Position numbers and translations under genes: made by a program. Shown here in pieces: positions 1 through 5,660 of a stretch of 7,749 nucleotides of DNA. Within the stretch, counting starts at the first letter, position 1. Each line of letters opens with the position of its first letter. The notes beneath the pieces are model-generated. The model did no database searches and was not told the DNA's origin. It saw only the letters and a program-made list of their open reading frames with translations. The stretch spans positions 1 to 7,749 of the forward strand of contig DFHU01000005.1 in assembly GCA_002373045.1 (NCBI GenBank). The letters are read 5' to 3'. This DNA is from Pseudoselenomonas ruminantium. Lineage in GTDB: Bacteria > Bacillota > Negativicutes > Selenomonadales > Selenomonadaceae.

Positions 1-173
1 ATTAGCAGTCCTTTCGGACTGTTGCCCCCATCTTTGCGGCAGGTTGTCTACGCGTTACTCACCCGTTTGCCACTCGACTCATCTAAGCAAGCTTAAAATC
101 ATCTCGTTCGACTTGCATGTGTTAAGCACGCCGCCAGCGTTCGTCCTGAGCCAGGATCAAACTCTCCATAAAA
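1..173 (-). rRNA. 16S ribosomal RNA, 5' end (partial, runs off the left edge)
   Basis: This is the first part of small-subunit rRNA, read on the minus strand. The reverse complement begins with TTTTATGGAGAGTTTGATCC followed by the universal CTGGCTCAG and GAACGCTGGCGGCGTGC segments, then the ACACATGCAAGTCGAACGA and GTGAGTAACGCGTAGACAAC segments. The V1 loop and the CCGCAAAGATGGGGGCAACA region resemble Selenomonas, Mitsuokella and related Negativicutes. The mature 5' end is placed at about 173 by analogy with other bacteria and could be off by a few bases. The rest of the gene, and presumably 23S and 5S, lie to the left of the window. The tandem promoters and antitermination leader upstream confirm that this is the start of an rrn operon. 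Confidence 0.97.
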
Positions 174-392
174 TCTAATTTATGAAGAACCTTGATTAGG
201 CTCTCAATTATCTATTAAAGAAATTGCCGATTGCTATGTTGTTCATACCAATCGATGTTTTAATAAGAAGTTTTCACTTCTCAAACATCTGGCTTTAATC
301 ATGTTGCATGATTATTTGCATTGTTTAGTTTTCAAAGAACAATCTTGTTTAGCGCTTCTTTCGAAGTGCCTGTCGCTTCAAGCGACTCATTT
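174..392 (-). promoter_or_regulatory. rrn operon transcribed leader with antitermination and processing hairpins
   Basis: This is the transcribed leader between the P2 promoter and 16S rRNA; it holds no credible gene. In transcription order the visible elements are: a 7-bp perfect inverted repeat GTCGCTT/AAGCGAC (372-386) at about the P2 start site; a CTTC-GAAA-GAAG hairpin with a GNRA-type loop (355-366); a boxA-like element (327-341); a 7-bp hairpin with a 3-nt loop (297-313); a nested stem GATGTTT/AAACATC enclosing AGAAGT/ACTTCT (254-289); and a CGATTG/CAATCG stem (228-254). By analogy with other rrn leaders these serve antitermination and pre-16S folding or RNase III processing. The matching 3' processing strand is outside the window. 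Confidence 0.75.
327..341 (-). promoter_or_regulatory. boxA antitermination element
   Basis: The minus strand reads TGTTCTTTGAAAACT, which closely matches the boxA form found in Firmicutes rrn leaders. boxA RNA recruits NusB-NusE and associated Nus factors so that RNA polymerase resists Rho-dependent termination in rRNA. The small CTTC-GAAA-GAAG hairpin 13 nt upstream (355-366) sits where boxB lies in nut-like sites. The match is seen in the sequence; the function is from family knowledge. Confidence 0.8.
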
Positions 393-421
393 ATCATACC
401 GCATTCAGATTAGCTTGTCAA
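393..421 (-). promoter_or_regulatory. rrn promoter P2
   Basis: The minus strand has a perfect -35 TTGACA (416-421), a 17-bp spacer and -10 TATGAT (393-398). The stretch upstream of the -35 (422-457) is very A/T rich with phased T and A runs, as in UP elements. Transcription should start near 386, at the GTCGCTT/AAGCGAC inverted repeat. It is the promoter nearest to 16S. Confidence 0.88.
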
Positions 422-524
422 GAACTTTTTTAATTTCTTTTTTCAAGTTTTTTGAACCATCACAGCGCCTCGCCAATCAAGGCTTCGCTACACTGTTTCG
501 TGTTCGTATCTGTCAGCGACTTGT

Positions 525-556
525 ATTATATTACACGAGTTTATCTCTCCTGTCAA
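525..556 (-). promoter_or_regulatory. rrn promoter P1 with A/T-rich upstream element
   Basis: The minus strand has a perfect -35 TTGACA (551-556). Two overlapping -10 candidates follow: TAATAT (528-533) with a 17-bp spacer, and a perfect TATAAT (525-530) with a 20-bp spacer. Spacing favours the first and sequence favours the second. The A/T-rich run at 561-597 looks like an UP element. P1 lies 135 bp upstream of P2 (-35 to -35), giving the tandem arrangement usual for rrn operons. Confidence 0.82.
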
Positions 557-600
557 CACCTTTTTGAAAAAAAATATGAAAAAGTTACGATTAAATTCGA

Positions 601-718
601 GGCACAAGACGGCGGGAGGGGACGGGGATAACTTTCTTCCACTTAGACAGGCTTGTCAAACGTTCCAGAAAGTCATCCCCGTCCCCTCCCGCCTTAGGCT
701 TAGCATTTCGCTGTAAAC
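601..718. repeat. Hairpin repeat unit 1 (stem-loop inverted relative to its flanks)
   Basis: Two 27-nt arms (611-637 and 667-693) are reverse complements at 26 of 27 positions and enclose a 29-nt loop. The stem is very G+C rich (GGCGGGAGGGGACGGGG...). The one mismatch (630/674) is A-C on plus-strand RNA but G-U on minus-strand RNA. The loop holds TTTGACAAGCCTGTCTA on the minus strand. The flanks (GCACAA at 603-608 on the left; CTTAG...TGTAAAC at 693-718 on the right) match units 2 and 3 in plus orientation. Compared with those units, the hairpin is therefore flipped between like-oriented flanks. No coding potential is credible. It could be a REP-like element, a structured RNA or a barrier to transcription. 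Confidence 0.85.
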
Positions 719-843
719 GACTATATAAATCGCACAAAAGCCCGTGGAACTGGTGGTGTTTTTCCGCAGCTTTTGACAAGCTTGTCTATGGCGAAGGAAA
801 AATACTACCAGTTTCACGGGCGCCTTAGCACTTCAATGTAAAC
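719..843. repeat. Hairpin repeat unit 2 (first copy of the exact 125-bp period)
   Basis: Arms at 740-765 and 796-821 pair over 26 positions, with 23 Watson-Crick pairs and three G-T pairs (747/814, 755/806, 758/803). All three are G-U wobbles on plus-strand RNA. The 30-nt loop contains TTTGACAAGCTTGTCTA, in which GACAAGCTTGTC is a perfect 12-bp palindrome. The left flank has TCGCACAAAAG and the right flank CTTAGCACTTC then TGTAAAC. Read on the minus strand the stem is followed by TTTTG, so weak terminator activity is possible. Confidence 0.88.
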
Positions 844-968
844 ATCTATATGATTCGCACAAAAGCCCGCGGGAACTGGTGATATTTTCCGCAGCTTTTG
901 ACAAGCCTGTCTATGGCGAAGGAAAATATTACCAGTTACCGCGGGCGTCTTAGTATATCAATGTAAAC
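844..968. repeat. Hairpin repeat unit 3 (second copy of the 125-bp period)
   Basis: Arms at 865-890 and 921-946 pair at 24 of 26 positions, with one G-T (881/930) and one G-A (873/938). The 30-nt loop is identical to that of unit 2 except for one base. The unit starts exactly 125 bp after unit 2, and the TGTAAAC end motifs sit at 712, 837 and 962. Stem differences from unit 2 are often paired on both arms (745/816 T-A against 870/941 C-G; a five-base A/T run against four), so pairing is kept. It begins 6 bp past the stop codon of the penicillin-binding protein gene and, on the minus strand, ends in GGGCTTTTG, so it may also end that transcript. Confidence 0.88.
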
Positions 969-973
969 AAAAA

Positions 974-2953
974 TTAACCCGGCTCAAAATACACCGTTAT
1001 CGTCGTTCCCTTATCCACCAGCGTATTCAATTCGATACTCTGTCCTACAGCATACCCTGACCCTTCACTTTGGAAAGTCAGCCCTTTATCCGCTGCCAGT
1101 CCGGCAGCCTCACGCAGACTCTTCCCGGCAAAATCCGGCACAACCACCTTACCATCAGGAATAGTGCCCGTAAAGGGACGCGCAGGCCTATGCTGCGGTT
1201 TCTTTTCCGCAGGTTCCATGCCCGCAAAAGGGTCACTTGAAGGTTCAATATGCATATGACGGAACAACTGAGCAAAAATACGTCCGGCCACCGGTGCTGC
1301 AATCTGGCCGCCATAGAAGTTGCCTGTCCCCGGGTCATCAATCATGACCAATACCGTCAGCTGCGGGTCTTCTACGGGCGCAAAACCACAAAATGAGGCG
1401 ATATAGCGGCCATCCATATAGCCACTACCATCTTCACGGATTTTCTGTGCAGTACCAGTCTTACCGCCGATACGATAGCCTTTGACCTGTGCCTTGGCAC
1501 CACCGCCGCTGGCTACAACCTGCTCCAACAAGCCCATCAAAGTCTTGTCCGTGGCCGAATCGATAACCCGGCGCACTTCGGTCTTGCCCCGTTCTTCATA
1601 AATGCTGCCATCCGCATTACGGATAGTTTTCACAATATGTGGCTTTAACAATACGCCATCATTGGCAATAGCCGACACAGCCGTAACCAGCTGCAAGGGA
1701 GTCACCGCAATACTCTGCCCTATAGCAGAGGTCGCCATATCCGAATCACGCATATCCTCCGGCTTAAAGAGGATGCCGCTCTCCTCGCCCGGCAAGTCTA
1801 TGCCTGTCGGCTCACCAAAGCCAAAATCACGGGCATACTTCATCAGACGCTCGGCACCTAAGCGCAGACCTACCTGGGCAAAACCAGTATTCAAAGACTG
1901 TTTAACTACATCCGTAAAGGTAACCGTACCAAAACTTTCACCATTCCAGTTCTGAATACGTCGCCCCGAGACCATAACATAGCCTGGGTCAACAAATACC
2001 TGATTTGGACTTACAACCTTTTCCTGCAAGGCAGCGCCAGCCACCACCGACTTAAAGGTAGACCCCGGCTCATAAATAAAGGACACCGCACGGTTTTTCC
2101 AAACTTCCGCATTATAATCCCAGAATTTATTCGGATTATACGAAGGCCGGGAGGCCATGGCCAGCACTTCCCCATTCTTCGGGTTCATCACCACGCAGGT
2201 TATCGCCTTAGGATTATTCTCGGCGATAGCCCGGTCCAATTCCTGTTCTACAATAAACTGAATGCCACTATCGATTGTCAGTTCCACCGTCTTGCAGGAA
2301 TCGCCCATATAACGGCGGCGGCTGGAAAAAATCGAATCCAAAATCGGACGTGCCTGCCGGTCTGTGGTAAGATAGGTTTCCTTGACTTCGCCCTTTAACA
2401 TGGCATCCAAAGCCTGCTCTATTCCATCAAGGCCTTTGTCATCCGTACCTACGAATCCCAGCACATTAGCCGCCAACACATCATTCGGATAATAACGCTT
2501 GGCCTCATCCCGGAATCCCAGGCAGGACATATATTCCTTTTCCCGGATAAGCTGACGCACAGCTTCGTATTCAGCCTGCTCCATGCGCCGTTTTACCCAG
2601 ACAAAGCCGCCTCCCACAGCAACATCATCCAAAATATCCTGTTCAGTCTTGCCTATAAGCGGCGCTAAATTTTCCGCTAACTCCTGCGGATTTTCCACAT
2701 GCGAAGGGTCAATATACAAGGATTTTGTCATGGTACTGACCGCTAATTCCCGTCCATTCCGGTCAAGAATTGCCCCACGCGGCGACTGGATGGCATAATC
2801 CTGTCCTACCTGTGCCTTCATCCGCTCACCGAGCGCACTTCCCTGCACCAGCTGCAACCATGCATAGCGGCAGACGATAAGCACCACTGCCCCCAGCATA
2901 AATAACGCTAAATAACTGATCCGCCGTTGTATTTCCCGGCGTTTCTTCTTCAT
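974..2953 (-). CDS. Class B penicillin-binding protein (FtsI/SpoVD-like transpeptidase) with one C-terminal PASTA domain
   Basis: This D,D-transpeptidase should cross-link peptidoglycan on the outer face of the cytoplasmic membrane, and the family is the target of beta-lactams. The 659-residue product has a basic N-terminus (MKKKRREIQRR), one membrane anchor at about 13-30, a PBP dimerisation domain (about 55-215) and a transpeptidase domain. The catalytic motifs are intact: S298-T-F-K301, S353-L-N355 and K498-T-G500. A single PASTA domain occupies about 603-659. Together these fit the FtsI/SpoVD/PBP2x group. The start is firm: ATG directly abuts the TAA of the upstream telA-like gene, with an AGGGGG ribosome site inside that gene's end, so translation is probably coupled. 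It is not flanked here by mraW, ftsL or murE as division PBPs usually are. Whether it acts in division or elsewhere cannot be told from sequence. Confidence 0.95.
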   Translation of the reverse strand: MKKKRREIQRRISYLALFMLGAVVLIVCRYAWLQLVQGSALGERMKAQVGQDYAIQSPRGAILDRNGRELAVSTMTKSLYIDPSHVENPQELAENLAPLIGKTEQDILDDVAVGGGFVWVKRRMEQAEYEAVRQLIREKEYMSCLGFRDEAKRYYPNDVLAANVLGFVGTDDKGLDGIEQALDAMLKGEVKETYLTTDRQARPILDSIFSSRRRYMGDSCKTVELTIDSGIQFIVEQELDRAIAENNPKAITCVVMNPKNGEVLAMASRPSYNPNKFWDYNAEVWKNRAVSFIYEPGSTFKSVVAGAALQEKVVSPNQVFVDPGYVMVSGRRIQNWNGESFGTVTFTDVVKQSLNTGFAQVGLRLGAERLMKYARDFGFGEPTGIDLPGEESGILFKPEDMRDSDMATSAIGQSIAVTPLQLVTAVSAIANDGVLLKPHIVKTIRNADGSIYEERGKTEVRRVIDSATDKTLMGLLEQVVASGGGAKAQVKGYRIGGKTGTAQKIREDGSGYMDGRYIASFCGFAPVEDPQLTVLVMIDDPGTGNFYGGQIAAPVAGRIFAQLFRHMHIEPSSDPFAGMEPAEKKPQHRPARPFTGTIPDGKVVVPDFAGKSLREAAGLAADKGLTFQSEGSGYAVGQSIELNTLVDKGTTITVYFEPG

Positions 2954-4114
2954 TTACTGAGCCCCCTGCCTGCCACTGTTCTTCAGCAGCGTTTCCCGTA
3001 ATCTGCCCTCAATCTGTACCAGTTCCGCTTCTGCTGCCTGCCGTTTGGCACGGCCATTTTGCTGAATCTTAATCGTTTCCTCAATAGTATTAATCAGGCG
3101 GTCATTAACCTCCCGAACCGTCTCAATATCCACAATACTGCGCTCATTTTCCTGTGCGGTCTCAATGCTGTTCTGCTGCAGAAGTTCTGCATTGCGGCGC
3201 AAGAGTTCATTCGTGGTATTATTGACAGCCTGCTGCATGCGCAGTACATCCTGCTGTGCCTGCAGCCCCAAAGCAATCACCAGCTGATTCTTCCACAGGG
3301 GAATCGTGCTGTAGATAGCCGTCTGCACCCGGTCAATAAGCGCCTTATCGTTATTCTGAATCAGGCGGATTTGCGGTGCAGACTGAATGGCAATCGTCTT
3401 ACTGATTTTAAGGTCATGTACCTTTTTCTCAAAACGGTTCACACTGGCCTCAAAATCGGCCACCACCTGTACCGCCATCGGGTCGCCGGAATCCGCTGCC
3501 TGCTGGCGCAGTTTGGGCAGGGTAACTTCCCGCATTTCCGTAAGTTTTTCTTCACCGGCCTGAATATAGAGCTGCAGTTGCTTGAAATAACTCAGATTTT
3601 CTGCGTAGAGCTTATCGAACAGCGCCACATCCTTCATCATTTTCAGCTTAGCCTGTTCCAGATTGGTCTGAATACGTTCCACCTGCGTGGACAGCTTTTC
3701 ATATCCCTGCTTGATATCCTCGCCTTTTTTCACCAGACTGCCCACCAACGGAATCTTCTTCAAGAAGCTCGAGCCGCCCTCCGGCTCAAATTCCCGCACC
3801 TGGGTTACAAGATTGCCCAACAGCTCCCCGACCGGGCCGCTGTCCTTCGTGCGTACCTGTGAAAGCACGCTGTCCGAAAACTCGGCTATTTTCTGCTGGG
3901 CGGGCGCGCCAAAGCGCAAAATGGCCGTAGAATCGGTCAAATCCAATTCGTCCTTTATCTTATCAACCTGCGCCCGCTCCTCCGGATTCAGGTCGTTTAC
4001 CACCTTTTCCACCTGTGCCGTCATCACCTCTGCAGACGGCAGGTTGTCCGGCGTCACATCGGCACTTGCAATACCTGTTTTGGCTTTCATCAAATCTTCT
4101 AATTTAACTTCCAT
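2954..4114 (-). CDS. TelA/KlaA/YaaN-family protein (toxic anion resistance family)
   Basis: The 386-residue protein belongs to the TelA family, named for tellurite resistance on plasmids; chromosomal members such as B. subtilis YaaN have uncertain roles in envelope stress and antibiotic tolerance. Family signatures are visible: DSVLSQVRTKDSGPVGELL (about 81-99), a basic segment SSFLKKIPLVGSLVKKGED (115-133), and the strongly conserved stretch around 246-284 with APQIRLIQNNDKALIDRVQ followed by TIPLWKNQLVIALGL. No signal peptide or membrane segment is seen; most of the chain looks helical and coiled-coil, so a cytoplasmic, possibly membrane-associated location is inferred. It has a good ribosome site (GGAGGGG, 6 nt from ATG), starts 15 bp after the xpaC-like gene and abuts the PBP gene. 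The pairing with XpaC matches the B. subtilis xpaC-yaaN order. Resistance to tellurite is not implied. Confidence 0.92.
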   Translation of the reverse strand: MEVKLEDLMKAKTGIASADVTPDNLPSAEVMTAQVEKVVNDLNPEERAQVDKIKDELDLTDSTAILRFGAPAQQKIAEFSDSVLSQVRTKDSGPVGELLGNLVTQVREFEPEGGSSFLKKIPLVGSLVKKGEDIKQGYEKLSTQVERIQTNLEQAKLKMMKDVALFDKLYAENLSYFKQLQLYIQAGEEKLTEMREVTLPKLRQQAADSGDPMAVQVVADFEASVNRFEKKVHDLKISKTIAIQSAPQIRLIQNNDKALIDRVQTAIYSTIPLWKNQLVIALGLQAQQDVLRMQQAVNNTTNELLRRNAELLQQNSIETAQENERSIVDIETVREVNDRLINTIEETIKIQQNGRAKRQAAEAELVQIEGRLRETLLKNSGRQGAQ

Positions 4115-4129
4115 GGTCAGCCCCTCCGT

Positions 4130-5107
4130 TTAACGATAATATTGCTCGTAAAAATCATCTACCGGCATAAATAAGTATCTTATCCCTTCTACCACAGATA
4201 CCAAAGCAGGAATCAACGTCCAGAAAAAGACCACATACGCAATCCCCCACTTGGTTTTCCCTTGAAAGAATTTATGTGCACCAAATGAGCCTAACGTGAT
4301 TGCCAGGCCACTCATAATCATTTTTTGCAGCAGCACAGAATTTCGCACATTATCCGGTGTAGTAATCTTCTCCCTACCCACTGCGATTTCCTGCCCGCCA
4401 ACCTTGGTGAGTGCTCCACTGCGGGGGCGTTTTTTGCGCCCAATCCCCGTAGAAACCGGCTCGCTGTTTGCATTCAGTTCCACATTGACAGTTTCCTTAC
4501 TGCCGTTGCTGATTCCCTCAGCCTCCAACGACTGCTGCATTACCGTAAGTTCGGCATCCATATCGAGGAGCTGGCTGTTGATAATCTTCGTGAACTCTGC
4601 ATTGTAAGCCTCATCAAAGCTGACCAACGTTTCTTTCAGCCGCGCCTTCACCTGCTGAACCTGGTCGGTTTCCAGCTTGGTTTCTTCCAGTTCCCGATAT
4701 TGCTCACAAAGGCTGGCTGCCCTATCCTGATAGTAATGAATAAAGCGCCCTGCCGCCGCAATGCGTTCCGGGTGCTTTTCCACATAATTTAAAAGCCTTG
4801 CCGCCTCCTGCTGCATAAGCCCCAGCTGCCGGCTTAACTGACTGTCCCGAATTTTGGTGCGGGCCGCTTCCACCCGGTTATAATCTTCCCGGGCTTTCTC
4901 CCAATCCGCCAAAGCGGTGTCCGCCTGTGCCGCAGCCAACTGACTGACATCGAGCTTCCGTACAACACTTTGCGGCAGCTGCCCTTTATAAATGCTAATG
5001 CCCATGGCCACCATCAGCAGAAGACCAATCGCTCCCTGCTCATGCGTTATGCCATACATTCCGCCCCATCCCATGATTAATGCCATCAGGCCATATAGGT
5101 TACGCAT
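4130..5107 (-). CDS. XpaC-family membrane protein fused to a C-terminal TM2 domain
   Basis: Residues below are numbered from the upstream ATG at 5113. The product starts with two hydrophobic segments (about 5-22 and 27-43), followed by a long charged helical region (about 55-200) typical of the XpaC family (annotated as 5-bromo-4-chloroindolyl phosphate hydrolysis protein). The name reflects an indirect phenotype and no enzyme motif is visible. A polar, basic linker (about 200-258) leads to a TM2 domain (about 259-315): two hydrophobic segments around GAHKFFQGKTKWGIAYVVFFW. Membrane insertion with a cytoplasmic coiled region is inferred. The start chosen here is the second ATG (5107, 325 residues), because AGGGG at 5116-5120 is 8 nt from it but only 2 nt from the ATG at 5113 (327 residues). 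It is first in an operon with the telA-like and PBP genes and has its own candidate promoter. Confidence 0.88.
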   Translation of the reverse strand: MRNLYGLMALIMGWGGMYGITHEQGAIGLLLMVAMGISIYKGQLPQSVVRKLDVSQLAAAQADTALADWEKAREDYNRVEAARTKIRDSQLSRQLGLMQQEAARLLNYVEKHPERIAAAGRFIHYYQDRAASLCEQYRELEETKLETDQVQQVKARLKETLVSFDEAYNAEFTKIINSQLLDMDAELTVMQQSLEAEGISNGSKETVNVELNANSEPVSTGIGRKKRPRSGALTKVGGQEIAVGREKITTPDNVRNSVLLQKMIMSGLAITLGSFGAHKFFQGKTKWGIAYVVFFWTLIPALVSVVEGIRYLFMPVDDFYEQYYR

Positions 5108-5115
5108 CGCCATCG

Positions 5116-5121
5116 CCCCTC
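5116..5121 (-). promoter_or_regulatory. Ribosome binding site deciding the xpaC-like start
   Basis: GAGGGG on the minus strand lies 8 nt from the ATG at 5107 and 2 nt from the ATG at 5113. Normal spacing favours the 5107 start. Confidence 0.7.
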
Positions 5122-5140
5122 GCGCTTAGAATTTACCTTC

Positions 5141-5149
5141 ATTATACCA
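5141..5149 (-). promoter_or_regulatory. Extended -10 promoter for the xpaC-telA-PBP operon
   Basis: The minus strand reads TGGTATAAT, a perfect -10 hexamer (5141-5146) with the TGn extension. No good -35 is seen at 16-18 bp, where the terminator hairpin of the previous operon lies, so an extended -10 promoter is the likely type. Transcription would start near 5134, giving a leader of about 27 nt with the ribosome site in it. Confidence 0.6.
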
Positions 5150-5150
5150 C

Positions 5151-5177
5151 AAAGCCGCCCCGGTTTGGGACGGCTTT
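5151..5177 (-). terminator. Hairpin terminator after rlmH
   Basis: On the minus strand the RNA forms an 11-bp stem, AAAGCCG-U-CCC with GGG-G-CGGCUUU, around the 5-nt loop AAACC. The only non-Watson-Crick pair (5158/5170) is G-U on this strand but C-A on the other. It begins 4 nt after the rlmH stop codon. The U-run is just three long, so termination may be partial and allow some read-through into the xpaC operon. Confidence 0.7.
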
Positions 5178-5180
5178 CAC

Positions 5181-5660
5181 TTACCAATGATATTTTTCCC
5201 CGCGGTTAATCTTAAAAGCGCGGTAAATCTGTTCGACGAGCAGGAGCCTCACCATCTGATGGGTAAAGGTCATCTGCGAAAAGCTTAAAAGCTCATCTGC
5301 AGCCTTGCGTACCTCTTTGGAAAGACCAAAGGCACCACCAACCAGAAAGGTGATATTGCTGCGGCCGGAGAGGCCCAGCTGGTCAATCGCTGCCGCCAGC
5401 TCTTCAGAAGACTTCTCTTTGCCGAACACATCGAGCACAAAGAGATAACTGCCCTCCGGCACCAGCTTCAGCAGTTTTTCGCCTTCTTTGGCCAGCACCT
5501 GTTCTTTTTCCGCCTCAGATGGCGAATCCGGCATTTTTTCTTCATGTATCTCACGAATCTCAACCTGTGCAAAAGGTTTCAATCGTTTCATAAATTCCGC
5601 AATGCCTGCCGTAAGATATTTTTCCTTGATTTTGCCCGCACAGACAATCGTTATCTTCAT
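5181..5660 (-). CDS. rlmH: 23S rRNA (pseudouridine1915-N3)-methyltransferase RlmH
   Basis: RlmH is a small SPOUT-class enzyme that uses S-adenosylmethionine to methylate pseudouridine 1915 in helix 69 of 23S rRNA, acting on assembled 70S ribosomes. The 159-residue length is standard for the family. Characteristic parts are the N-terminal MKITIVCAGKIKEKYL, the LDVFGKEKSSEELA strand-loop (76-89), the SAM-binding knot loop FLVGGAFGLS (105-114) and the C-terminal HQMVRLLLVEQIYRAFKI (134-151) ending GEKYHW. The last residue is often K or R in relatives; W is a small oddity next to the conserved Tyr-His. The ATG overlaps the htrA stop by one base (TGATG), so translation is probably coupled. It is last in the walJ-htrA-rlmH operon and followed by a hairpin terminator. 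Confidence 0.97.
   Translation of the reverse strand: MKITIVCAGKIKEKYLTAGIAEFMKRLKPFAQVEIREIHEEKMPDSPSEAEKEQVLAKEGEKLLKLVPEGSYLFVLDVFGKEKSSEELAAAIDQLGLSGRSNITFLVGGAFGLSKEVRKAADELLSFSQMTFTHQMVRLLLVEQIYRAFKINRGEKYHW

Noticed and set aside
301..567. Open frame of 88 codons on the plus strand in the rrn leader
   Set aside because: It runs antisense through both rRNA promoters, boxA and leader hairpins, has no clear ribosome site and shows no recognisable protein features.
591..779. Open frame of 62 codons on the minus strand in the hairpin array
   Set aside because: It consists of hairpin stems and loops read as codons; the nucleotide-level structure explains the sequence better.
601..968. Integron attC sites or a CRISPR array as explanation for the repeats
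   Set aside because: The ~125-bp length recalls some attC sites, but the paired GTTRRRY/RYYYAAC core sites and cassette genes are absent; the units are too long and have no unique spacers for CRISPR.
712..968. TGTAAAC motifs at 712, 837 and 962 as WalR half-sites
   Set aside because: None has a second TGTWAH at the required 5-nt spacing; they are part of the repeat unit.
3059..3862. Long plus-strand frame (267 codons) antisense to the TelA-family gene
   Set aside because: The opposite strand carries a well-matched TelA protein; the antisense product has no family resemblance and reflects codon bias.
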